Origin: Posidonia oceanica
Lineage: Eukaryota > Streptophyta > Magnoliopsida > Alismatales > Posidoniaceae
Assembly (NCBI GenBank): GCA_037176725.1
Contig: JAZBRS010000020.1
Location: 91,334,001 to 91,398,000 of the forward strand
Reading direction: 5' to 3'
Length of the DNA stretch: 64,000 bases
The notes beneath the pieces are model-generated. The model did no database searches. It was not told where the DNA came from and was given only the letters and a program-made list of their open reading frames with translations. How positions within the stretch are numbered: the stretch's first letter is position 1; each line of letters begins with the position of its first letter. A program made the translations under genes and the position numbers. Below are positions 34,217 through 43,374 of the stretch, one piece after another.

Positions 34217-35265
34217 GATAAGGTGACGGGCTTATCGTCCGGATAGTTTACGGTCCTATCAACCGGGAGCGACAGTTTACGATCCTGTCAACCGGAGCAG
34301 TTGTGAGTGATAGTTACTGGATATCAGCCGTATAACATGGTTGTGGGTGATAGTTTAGGAGTATCAGCCTAACGACAGTTTACGGTCCTGTCAACCGGTG
34401 GATAGTTTACAGACCTATCAACTGGAGGATAGTTTACAGACCTATCAACTGGAACCCACAAACCATGAGTGATAGTTACTGGATATCAGCCGTATAACGC
34501 AATGCCGGATAGTTTACAGTCTATCATCTGGAACGACAGTTTACGGTCCTGTCAACCGGCGGATAGTTTACAGTCCTATCAACTGGTGGATAGTTTACAG
34601 TCCTATCAACTGGAAACAGCATTGCGAGGGACAGTTACTGGATGTCAGCCGTATAACATCATTGCGCGTGGTAGTTTACAGTCCTACCAACTGGTGGATA
34701 GTTTACAGACCTATCAACTGGAGCGACAGTTTACGGTCCTGTCAACCGGCGGATAGTTTACAGACCTATCAACTGGAAACGCGCAATGATGAGGGATAGT
34801 TACTGGATATCAGCCGTATAATGCAATTGCGGGTGATAGTTTAGGAGTATCAGCCTAACGACAGTTTACGGTCCTGTCAACCGGTGGATAGTTTACAGAC
34901 CTATCAACTGGAGGATAGTTTACAGTCCTATCAACTGGAAACCGCAATTGCAAGGGACAGTTACTGGATGTCAGCCGTATAACGTAATTGCACGCGGTAG
35001 TTTACAGTCCTACCAACTGGAGTGACAGTTTACGGTCCTGTCAACCGGCGGATAGTTTACAGACCTATCAACTGGAAAAGTGCAATTACGAGGGACAGTT
35101 ACTGGATGTCAGCCGTATAACACAACTGCGGGCCAACCATGGATCGGCCAGAAGATAGTTTAGGTTATCAGCCTGAGAGTGATTGATTGTTGATAGTTTC
35201 GGATATCAGCCTAGCACGAGTTTGATAGATTGATAGTTTCGGATATCAGCCTAGCACGAGTGATT
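34217..35265 (-). ncRNA. Array of H-type pseudoknot units in multi-helix domains (E4 3' UTR)
   Basis: About 30 units of ~25 bp. In sense (minus) orientation a typical unit has stem 1 CGGT/ACCG or CAGT/ACTG, one base, stem 2 GATAG/CTATC, GACAG/CTGTC or GGTAG/CTACC, one base, and a TAAA loop. Both stems show compensatory changes. Units are grouped in five domains closed by helices P1-P5 (5' and 3' arms on the + strand): 34336-34347/34455-34467; 34498-34505/34619-34626; 34657-34669/34779-34791; 34822-34832/34942-34952; 34983-34993/35080-35090. P0 (34297-34305/35121-35129) encloses all five. Linkers between domains are a related unit with GATA/TATC or GACA/TGTC stems. Pairing is read directly. 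Existence as a folded RNA and its role are inferred. Confidence 0.7.
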
Positions 35266-35275
35266 GATTGATTGA

Positions 35276-36180
35276 TAAGAGGGGGCAAGATCATGATGAG
35301 AATGATAAGATATCGGACTTATCGGCCGGCAAAGAGGGGATGAGGTAATGATGAGAAATTAATCTAAAGAGGGGATGAGATCATGATGAGAAATTAAGCT
35401 AAAGAGGGGGGTGAGATCATGATGAGAAATTAAGCTAAAGAGGGGATGAGATCGTGATGAGAAATTAAGCTAAAGAGGGAGATGAGATCATGATGAGAAA
35501 TTAAGCTAAAGAGGGAGATGAGATCATGATGAGAAATTAAGCTAAAGAGGGGACGAGATCATGATGAGAAATTAATCTAAAGAGGGGATGAGATCATGAT
35601 GAGAAATTAAGCTAAAGAGGGGGGTGAGATCATGATGAGAAATTAATCTAAAGAGGGGGGTGAGATCATGATGAGAAATTAAGCTAAAGAGGGGATGAGA
35701 TCACGATGAGAAATTAAGCTAAAGAGGGGGGTGAGATCATGATGAGAAATTAATCTAAAGAGGGAGATGAGATCATGATGAGAAATTAATCTCAAGAGGG
35801 AAGACGAGATCATGATGAGAAATTAAGCTAAAGAGGGGAGTGAGATCATGATGAGAAATTAATCTAAAGAGGGGATGAGATCATGATGAGAAATTAAGCT
35901 AAAGAGGGGGGTGAGATCATGATGAGAAATTAATCTAAAGAGGGGGGTGAGATCATGATGAGAAATTAAGCTAAAGAGGGGATGAGATCATGATGAGAAA
36001 TTAAGCTAAAGAGGGGGGTGAGATCATGATGAGAAATTAAGCTAAAGAGGGGACGAGATCATGATAAGAATGATAAGATATCGGACTTATCGGCCGGCAA
36101 AGAAGGGGTAAGGGAATGATGAGAATGATAAGATATCGGACTTATCGGCCGGCAAAGAAGGGGTAAGGGAATGATGAGAA
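35276..36180. repeat. ~36-bp tandem array (E4 3' UTR)
   Basis: About 20 units containing GATCATGATGAGAAATTAA, then GCTAAAGAGGGG or TCTAAAGAGGGG, with unit lengths of 34-38 bp. The variable part is the G run (GGGG, GGGGGG, GGAGA). Both ends of the array carry a different module, with GATAAG and CTTATC arms enclosing ATATCGGA (35306, 36074 and 36126). Its sense fold again fits a pseudoknot. Tandem arrays in the 3' UTR are a known habit of Ogre-type elements and a source of satellites. Confidence 0.85.
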
Positions 36181-36843
36181 GAAACCATCCCTATGACGCC
36201 AGGAACGTCATAGGGGAAAGGGGGAGAGAATGATACCGTGGGGCGATCAAAAGATGCCCCTGGTGTCGGGATGACACCAGGGGTTGGCCAGCGCGTCCAT
36301 GGCATCGAAAGCAGAGAGTGATGACAAGAGTGTCGTGCTTGTCAGACGAGTAGTTTGGGGTACCAGCCCGCAAGGGATGATGATCCAGCTGGGGCGACCA
36401 ACTGGGGACGACCAACCGAGAAGGGGACTCAGCTGGGGATGATCAGCTGGGGATGATACCACCGGGCGACCAAAAGATGCCCCTGGTATCAAGATGATAC
36501 CAGGGGATGGTCGGTACGCCCCTGGCATCAGGATGCAAGGACAGATAGGCGAGTGGATGGATGATAGGTTGACGGACCCATTGCCGAGCAGTTTGGGGTG
36601 CCAGCCCACGAGGGACTCAGCTGAGGATGAACAGCTGAGGAGGATAACAGGTTGACGGACCTTTCGCCGGGCAGTTTGGGGTGCCAGCCCGCAGAGGATG
36701 GTGATCCAGCTGGGGGCGACCAACTGGGGATGCCGGACAGCGGAGCTGAGTGTCGCGGGCCTGCAGATGCTCTGGGCTCCGGATTGGGTGCTGAGGACTT
36801 CGCCGCGCTGGGATGTCTGCAAGTCTGATTAGAGGGCCCAAGA
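36181..36843 (-). repeat. Covarying hairpins and pseudoknot-like modules, distal E4 3' UTR
   Basis: Perfect hairpins on either strand. CCCTATGACG (36189-36198) pairs with CGTCATAGGG (36206-36215). CCCCTGGTGTC (36257-36267) pairs with GACACCAGGGG (36273-36283). CCCCTGGTATC (36480-36490) pairs with GATACCAGGGG (36496-36506). The last two have 5-base loops and a compensated G/A change. GGCAGTTTGGGGTGCCAGCCC-type modules, with GTA/TAC and GCA/TGC variants, occur near 36345, 36590 and 36670. No gene is supported. Confidence 0.65.
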
Positions 36844-37004
36844 TAATGATGATGATGATATGCAATGCAGCAAAGAGTCTTGATGTGCAAGCAGAAAGCA
36901 GAAACAGTTTTTATTGATATGATCTTGATAAGTACAATGCCTGAGGCAGGCCAGAAAAGCACAGCACAAATCGAAAGAAGACCACATGATGGTCGCACAA
37001 GGGC

Positions 37005-38342
37005 CTAGTCAACCCGGGCCTTCTTCGGCTGCCTGGAGTCGGGGAACAAGGGGCCGCCTGGCGGGACTTCAGTGATTGGCCAGAGCTGTCGGACTTCCGC
37101 TTCATAATCAGAAGTGCATCCAGTACCTCTCACGGCTGCAACGTCTGTAGATTGGACCCCATGCTGCATCAGACTAGCAAGCTTCTTGGTTGGGGCAGTG
37201 GTGCTGAGAGGATAAGTCTGTAGAAGCTCGGGCGCTGTACTGTCGATGAAGGCGCCCTGCTGGAAGCCGAACTGGCGCATGACCCTGATTGGATGGTACT
37301 CTACGCCTGCTGTGAAGCCTGGAAGAATAATCAGCCGCGTGTCACGCGCGCTGAAGAAGACTGTGAAGGGCTCTGCTGCAGAGGGAATGATACGCCAGGT
37401 CACAGCGTCGTCAGTCAATGCTGACAGCCTCTCGTATTCGTCTTTGACGCTCTTGTCTGTTCTGGTACGGGCGCTACTGCAGTAGGCTTCGAAGGCGTGC
37501 ACTTGAGGGCGCAGGAAGTCCATTTCTAAGTGCGCGATCAGCCAGACTTGTATAAGTGCTCCGCAACCGTGGAAGTGGCGGCAGCGATGAGAAATGCGGT
37601 CCAGCCCGCGATAAGTCTCTGCCAAGACAACTGGTGCCAGGTCTATATGCTGGGTCACCACAGCTAGTGCAATCTCTGCGACCTCAATGGCCACTGTCAG
37701 TCGGCCATGAGTAAAGATTAGTTCGCCCAGAAAGCGGATGACGAATCCTCGGAGCCACAGCTCATCTCCGAGGTCAGCACTCTTGTTCAAGATATCATCA
37801 AAGTGTGCAAGGCGAAGCATAGGCTCTTGTCCACTGGTGCAGATTAGCTTTTGTTGGCAGGCTTGAGTGGAGAGTCCAGTCAGTTGGTTCAGGACTCGGA
37901 GATATCCGTCGCGCCTCATGAAGACAGGCGGCCCCAAGATCTTTGAAAAGCCGCAGATCCGACGCACCTCTTCCAGTGTAGGTGTCAGCTTAGTCTTGTT
38001 GAAACGGAAGACATGATGCGCCGGCTTCCAGAATCTCGCGGCGGCACACAGAAGGTGGCGGCTGACCTCCACATCAGCAGCCTTTAGCAGCTTAGTTGGT
38101 ATGCCCCATAGGCACAACTTTTCACAGTCTTGTAGAGTGAGCCTGCTGATCCATTCTCGCAGGGTTTCCGAGCAGTGTGCGGGAGTCAACAGAGTAGGAA
38201 AACCCATTGCACTGGTTGCAGAAGACAGGCTGATTGCTGCAAGGCTTGAGGTACCTGCTATCAATAAATAGTCAGATCTCGCAGGCATATAATCTTTGAC
38301 AACAAGCAGAAGCTGAGACTGAAAGTGTAGTTCCATATGCAT
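37005..38342 (-). CDS. Plant mobile domain (PMD-C) protein, intronless, sense strand of E4
   Basis: 445 codons, ATG at 38342, no interruption. The PMD (aminotransferase-like) fold is recognised from the N-terminal LREWISRLTLQDCEKL region, then FNKTKLTPTLEEVRRICGF (about residues 104-122), GCGALIQVWLIAHL (about 262-275) and YHPIRVMRQFGFQQG (about 365-379). A short basic tail ends KKARVD. Host PMD proteins such as MAIN and MAIL1 act in silencing and genome stability. PMDs are also known in gypsy elements and Mutator-like transposons. The role in the element is unknown. It lies between pol and the structured 3' UTR, preceded by an A-rich tract. It is the only E4 gene without a nonsense codon in the visible frame besides the pol part. 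Confidence 0.85.
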   Translation of the reverse strand: MHMELHFQSQLLLVVKDYMPARSDYLLIAGTSSLAAISLSSATSAMGFPTLLTPAHCSETLREWISRLTLQDCEKLCLWGIPTKLLKAADVEVSRHLLCAAARFWKPAHHVFRFNKTKLTPTLEEVRRICGFSKILGPPVFMRRDGYLRVLNQLTGLSTQACQQKLICTSGQEPMLRLAHFDDILNKSADLGDELWLRGFVIRFLGELIFTHGRLTVAIEVAEIALAVVTQHIDLAPVVLAETYRGLDRISHRCRHFHGCGALIQVWLIAHLEMDFLRPQVHAFEAYCSSARTRTDKSVKDEYERLSALTDDAVTWRIIPSAAEPFTVFFSARDTRLIILPGFTAGVEYHPIRVMRQFGFQQGAFIDSTAPELLQTYPLSTTAPTKKLASLMQHGVQSTDVAAVRGTGCTSDYEAEVRQLWPITEVPPGGPLFPDSRQPKKARVD

Positions 38343-39741
38343 TCAGCAGTTGATAACAGAACATAGTAGTTAAGCACAAGTGAATAAAGGGAATTGGCAG
38401 CAGTCCGGTGAAAAGCGGGGGCGAGGGCCGGCAGGGGATGTGGACTGGCGCAGCTTGAGTGTCGCCGATGTGCCTCTGCTGGGGAAGAGTACTGTCTCAG
38501 GGCCTGAGCGTGTTGCAGAGCGGAGGGATTGGCGGAAGGGGAAAGGAAAGAAGGAAGATGCATGAATGCAAGATGCTAGTGATATGCTTATGTGGATGAA
38601 TATTATTGGATGACTAAGTATGTTTGGATGGATGGATATGCTTGGGTGGATGCTTGAATGCCCTCAGCGTACGGAGTGCTTTGGTGCCTGCTGCAGAGGA
38701 AGGGAGTGGTCCTTGACTCACTGGGCCCTACTTAGACTCTTGGCTTATTGGTGGCGCTCCGGAACAGGTCGTTGGCATTATACAGGTGGTGATGTGGTGA
38801 GGACAGGCTACTGGCTGCATTCTCAGGACCTACACCTATTCTTTCAGCTCTCTCTCCTTTTTTTGAAAGGTTTCTCCCTCATAGGTGTGCAGTCTTTCTC
38901 TGCCCCTAGCTGGGAGAAGGTATGTGTTTGCTCTTGGGAGGATGTGGTAGACCCCTTTTTCAGGCTCGACATGCTGGGGATCTCCAATAAAGTATGGGGG
39001 ATAACGGTGCCTGTGTGTTTTTTGGGGCTACCTTTGCCTTTTTCTCTTTTTTTTTTGTTTGTTTCGCTTGCTTTTCTCCTTTTTTTTTTTTTTGTTTTTG
39101 TTTTTGCTCTATCCCTTTTTTTTTTGATCTTTTCTTTTTCTCCTTTTTCTCTTTTTTTTTCAGGCTTTTGCTATCCCCATTCTGGTGACAAAAGAAGGGT
39201 GCTTGAAAATGTAATGGATTCAGATTTTGGGTTTGCTGTGTGATGGGTGGAAGGAGCAGGGTTAGACTGCACACCCCTATCTCTAGGGCCGGCTTCTGTC
39301 TTCGTCTTCTGTCCCTTTGAGGAGCCCAAATCTAGATGTCTATTCTTACTTTTTTTTTTCAAGCTCACATCCTAACATTTTTTCTCCCTCAGAGGTGTAT
39401 GTCCTTGTGAGATTGGGCAGTTCGCCCGTCCTAATTGGTGGTGGCTCCCTCACTTGCTAAGTCATCTAAGTAGTGCCGGGTGAGGCAGGGTGACCCTTTC
39501 CAGAGCAGGCGAGCACTTCCGGTTGTCATCACCGGGCTCAAGATGCAATGCTTGAGAGAATGACAATGATGATTTGAATAAGGATGCAAGAGTTGAAAGG
39601 ATGACGATGATGATTTGAAACAGAGAGTCGCAAGAGTTGAAAGAATGACGATTATGATTTGAAAGGAGATGAAGCAAGAAGGCGGGAATGAAAATGCAAG
39701 TGTAGGTGGGAGAAGGGCATCTGCAACGGGGCCGCTTTCGG
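38343..39741 (-). other. E4 spacer between pol and the PMD gene, with A-rich tract
   Basis: No gene is supported. In sense direction, 39175-39035 is a ~140-nt A-rich stretch with AAAAGC, AAAAAC and GAGAAAA words, much like the tracts upstream of gag in E1 and E2. Here it lies ~700 bp upstream of the PMD start. Near 39540-39665 there is an imperfect repeat of GAATGACGATGATGATTTGAA type. Confidence 0.55.
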
Positions 39742-42700
39742 CTACTGATAGTACTTCTTCAGATAGCAGAGGTTGACGGGCTCAGACTGCTCGACCTGGT
39801 CCATATCTTCAAGGGTTACAGCGCCTCCCGAAAAGATCTGCTTGACCACAAAGGGGCCACGCCAATTGGGTCGGAATTTCCCTCGACCGTCCGGCAAGTG
39901 AATGGCGCGCAAGACAAGGTCCCCTGGCTGGAAGCTTCTGGGCTGGACCTTCTTCAAGAATGCTCTGGCCATCCGCTTCTGATAGCAGTGAGCGTTGTGC
40001 ATGGCTTGCAATCTGCGCTCATCAATCAAGTTCAGTTGGATGCAGCGGTCTTCGACCCATTCTGCTTCTTCCAACTCAGCTTCCCGCAGGATCCGCAGAG
40101 AGGGGATCTCCACTTCAACAGGTAACACCGCTTCCATGCCGTACACCAGAGAGTACGGGGTGGCTCCTGTAGAGGTCCGGATTGATGTCCTGTACGCCCA
40201 GAGCGCGTACGGGAGCTTGTCGTGCCAATCCTTGTGGATTTCTGCCATTTTCTTCAGGATCTTGACAATGTTCTTGTTTGCAGACTCCACTGCTCCGTTC
40301 ATCTGAGGCCGATAAGGCGAGGATCGATGGTGCTTGATTCTGAGACCTTGCAGGTATTCTTCGATCCTTTTGGCAATGAAGTTTGAGCCGTTATCAGAGA
40401 TGACAGAGTACGGGACCCCATATCGGGCAACAATATTGTTTCTGATAAATTTTTCTGTTGCCGAAGCGGTGACTGTCTTGTAAGAGGCTGCTTCCACCCA
40501 CTTGGTGAAATAATCGATCGCTACCAGAATGTAACGATGACCATTTGAAGCAGCAGGGTGGATGGCGCCAATGACATCGATCCCCCAGGTGGAGAAAGGC
40601 CATGGCGAAGACATGTTGTGCAGCTGATGTGGAGGGGCCTTGATGAAGTTACCATGAATCTGACAGTTGTGGCATCTACGCACGAACCGGCAGCAGTCGG
40701 CTTCCATGGTCTGCCAGAAATAACCTTGCAGCATGATCTTCTTGGCTAGGAGAACGCCGTTCATGTGCGGGCCACAGGTCCCCGCATGCACTTGAAGCAT
40801 CAGCGTGTCAACCTCTGATTTGTTCAGGCAGCGCAGTAGCATCTGATTGTATGACCTTCTGTACAGCTGCCCGGCCCCTAACACATACTTTGACGCCAGA
40901 CGCGCCAAAGTTCTCTTGTCTGCTGCCGTGGTATCAGGAGGAAAGTTACCAGACTCCAGGAAAGATTTTATGTCTTGATACCAGGGCTGCCCCTCTGCGG
41001 GATCCGCTTCTTCTATGCTCATGCAGTATGCAGGCTGTTCAATGCGAGTGACTGATACATCCACACTGCTGTCTTCAGAAATGGTGAGCCAGGATGCCAG
41101 AGTTGCTAGTGCGTCTGCATACGCGTTCTTTGCTCTGTTCAGGTATGTGAAGCGGATGCTCTTGAATTCTTTTATCAACCTCAGCAGGTGTTCGTGATAC
41201 GGCACAAGCTTGGGATCTTTTGTCTTCCATTCGCCGTTCACTTGAGAAATTACCAGCATGGCATTGCCGTGCACATGCAGCTTCTGCGCCTCATGCTCGA
41301 GGGCGACTTTCAACCCCAAGATGCATGCTTCGTACTCTGCTTCGTTGTTTGTGCAGGTGAAAGTCAGCTTCCTCGCGAAAGGAGTCATCTGTCCTTGGGG
41401 CGTGGTCAGCACTGCGCCTACGCCCCGGTCCTTCTTGTTGACTGCACCATCAAAGTAGAGCTGCCATTCCTCTGCTTCTTCAGGATTTTTCTGCTCAGAG
41501 TCCTCCATTGCAAAGAGAATGTCTTCATCAGGGAACTGCGTCTGGAGGGGTTGGTACTCAGGCAGAGGAAGGTCGGCAAGATGGTCTGCCATTGCTTGAC
41601 CCTTCATGGATTTCTGTGTGACGAAGGTGATGTCGTACTGAGACAATAACACCTGCCACTTAGCACATCTGCCCACCATGGCCGGCTTCTGGAAGAGGAA
41701 TTTGATAGGATCATGCCGGCATAAGAGCTGCACTGGGTATGCCATCATGTAGTGTCTCAGCTTCTGTGCAGCCCAGACAAGTGACAAGCAAGTCTTCTCT
41801 AGTGTTGTGTACCTGGCTTCGCATTCATTAAATTTCTTGCTCAGGTAGTAGATGGCGCGCTCCTTCCTACCAGAATCGTCATGTTGGCCCAAGACGGCGC
41901 CCATGGAATGCTGCGTGGTAGAAAGGTAGAGAAGTAAAGGTCTCCCCGGCGTAGGCGGGACCAGGACAGGGGGCTTGATCAACAGCTGCTTGATCTTGGC
42001 AAATGCAGCCTGACACTCCTCGCTCCAGTGAATCTGCGCATTCTTCTTTAAGAGCTTGAATATGGGCTCGCAGATGGGCGTAAGCTGTGCAATGAAGCGA
42101 CTGATAAATTGTAAACGCCCAAGCAGACTTCTGACTTCTTTTTCAATTCTAGGGGGTGGCATGTCCACGATGGCTTGTGCTTTCAACGGGTCCACCTCAA
42201 TCCCCCTTTGGCTAACAATGTAGCCGAGCAATTTGCCAGAAGACACCCCGAATACGCACTTCTTGGGATTCAGGCGCAGCTTGTACTTCCGTAGACGGTC
42301 AAAGAGCTTTCTGAGACAGGCAAGATGATCCTCGGGCTCTTTGGTTTTGGCGATCATATCGTCTACATAGACCTCCACTTCTTGGTGCATGAGGTCGTGG
42401 AATAATGCAGTCATGGCCCTCTGATAGGTTGCACCAGCATTCTTCAGGCCGAACGGCATGACTTGGTAGCAGAAGACTCCCCAAGGGGTGATGAATGAAG
42501 TCTTTTCCATGTCCTCTTCTGCCATTTTGATCTGATTGTATCCAGAAAAGCCGTCCATGAAGGAGAGCATTTTGTGGCCCGCTGTATTGTCGACTAGGAC
42601 GTCAATGTGGGGCAATGGAAAGTCGTCCTTGGGACTCGCCTTGTTAAGGTCCCTATAGTCGATACAGATCCGGATTCGACCATCTTTCTTGGGCACAGGT

Positions 42701-43374
42701 ACAATGTTTGCCAGCCACTCAGGATAAAGAACGACCTTCAGAAAGTTGACTCCAAGCTGCTTCATTATCTCTTCTTTGATCATGAGCAGCCATTGCGGTC
42801 GCCATCTTCTTAGTTTCTGCTTTATTGGCTTGGCATCCGGGTTTAAGGGCAGATTGTGCACCACTATCTCTATGTCAAGGCCGACCATATCTTCATAACT
42901 CCAGGCGAAGACATCTGCATATTCTTTCAGGAATGCGATGAATTCTGCTCGAGCCTGGGTGGACAGCTGGGCACTGATGCAAACTTCTCTGACTTCCTCA
43001 GCTGTGCCGATGTTGACAACCTCCGTTTCCTCTTCGACATGGAGGTTGGGGCCTTTTGGGTCGTCGTCATAGGGCCGGAATTCGGGCAAAGGTTCGTCAG
43101 TCTCATCTACGCCCGTATCGTCTTCTTCTCCATAAGCAACAAGTTCTGAGAGGATCTCTTTCTCAAAAGAAGGACTTGTGATGTCGAAAGAGTGCATGTG
43201 TTCCGCTGCTTGGCCCTGGTGACGCTTCAGGATGGTCACGCTCACTTGAGTATTCTTGTAGCCTCGGTGCGCAACCCCCTTCCCAGCAACTCCTTCTGCT
43301 GTTCTCTCTTGCCTGACTGATTCTGCTGAGTGCTCTGCTGACTGTTCTGCTGACTGCTTTACTGCTGAGGCATT
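39742..43374 (-). CDS. pol: E4 pol: RT, two RNase H domains, integrase
   Basis: Open from just after TAG 43377-43375 to 39742. Residues are counted from 43245. RT: IDYRDLNKASPKDDFPLPHI (about 195-214), FMDGFSGYNQ, MPFGLKNAGATYQ, catalytic YVDD (293-296). Native RNase H: about 434-515. Second, Tat-type RNase H: LYFDGAVNKKDRGVG (about 596-610), NNEAEYEACILG, ANxYADALATLAS. Integrase: zinc-binding His/Cys segment (about 820-865), then Asp 890 (TWGID), Asp 951 (ISDNG) and Glu 987 (VESAN), with DD35E spacing. All catalytic residues are present. It is polyprotein-internal, so no start codon is expected. Only one TAG separates it from pro. Confidence 0.95.
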   Translation of the reverse strand, partial: NASAVKQSAEQSAEHSAESVRQERTAEGVAGKGVAHRGYKNTQVSVTILKRHQGQAAEHMHSFDITSPSFEKEILSELVAYGEEDDTGVDETDEPLPEFRPYDDDPKGPNLHVEEETEVVNIGTAEEVREVCISAQLSTQARAEFIAFLKEYADVFAWSYEDMVGLDIEIVVHNLPLNPDAKPIKQKLRRWRPQWLLMIKEEIMKQLGVNFLKVVLYPEWLANIVPVPKKDGRIRICIDYRDLNKASPKDDFPLPHIDVLVDNTAGHKMLSFMDGFSGYNQIKMAEEDMEKTSFITPWGVFCYQVMPFGLKNAGATYQRAMTALFHDLMHQEVEVYVDDMIAKTKEPEDHLACLRKLFDRLRKYKLRLNPKKCVFGVSSGKLLGYIVSQRGIEVDPLKAQAIVDMPPPRIEKEVRSLLGRLQFISRFIAQLTPICEPIFKLLKKNAQIHWSEECQAAFAKIKQLLIKPPVLVPPTPGRPLLLYLSTTQHSMGAVLGQHDDSGRKERAIYYLSKKFNECEARYTTLEKTCLSLVWAAQKLRHYMMAYPVQLLCRHDPIKFLFQKPAMVGRCAKWQVLLSQYDITFVTQKSMKGQAMADHLADLPLPEYQPLQTQFPDEDILFAMEDSEQKNPEEAEEWQLYFDGAVNKKDRGVGAVLTTPQGQMTPFARKLTFTCTNNEAEYEACILGLKVALEHEAQKLHVHGNAMLVISQVNGEWKTKDPKLVPYHEHLLRLIKEFKSIRFTYLNRAKNAYADALATLASWLTISEDSSVDVSVTRIEQPAYCMSIEEADPAEGQPWYQDIKSFLESGNFPPDTTAADKRTLARLASKYVLGAGQLYRRSYNQMLLRCLNKSEVDTLMLQVHAGTCGPHMNGVLLAKKIMLQGYFWQTMEADCCRFVRRCHNCQIHGNFIKAPPHQLHNMSSPWPFSTWGIDVIGAIHPAASNGHRYILVAIDYFTKWVEAASYKTVTASATEKFIRNNIVARYGVPYSVISDNGSNFIAKRIEEYLQGLRIKHHRSSPYRPQMNGAVESANKNIVKILKKMAEIHKDWHDKLPYALWAYRTSIRTSTGATPYSLVYGMEAVLPVEVEIPSLRILREAELEEAEWVEDRCIQLNLIDERRLQAMHNAHCYQKRMARAFLKKVQPRSFQPGDLVLRAIHLPDGRGKFRPNWRGPFVVKQIFSGGAVTLEDMDQVEQSEPVNLCYLKKYYQ

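Noticed and set aside
34469..34756. 95-codon frame with repeated LQSYQL peptides
   Set aside because: A direct read of the pseudoknot array. The frame breaks in neighbouring units, so coding is unlikely.
35330..36070. CRISPR-like regular repeats
   Set aside because: Direct tandem units with no unique spacers, inside a plant retrotransposon UTR. No cas genes.
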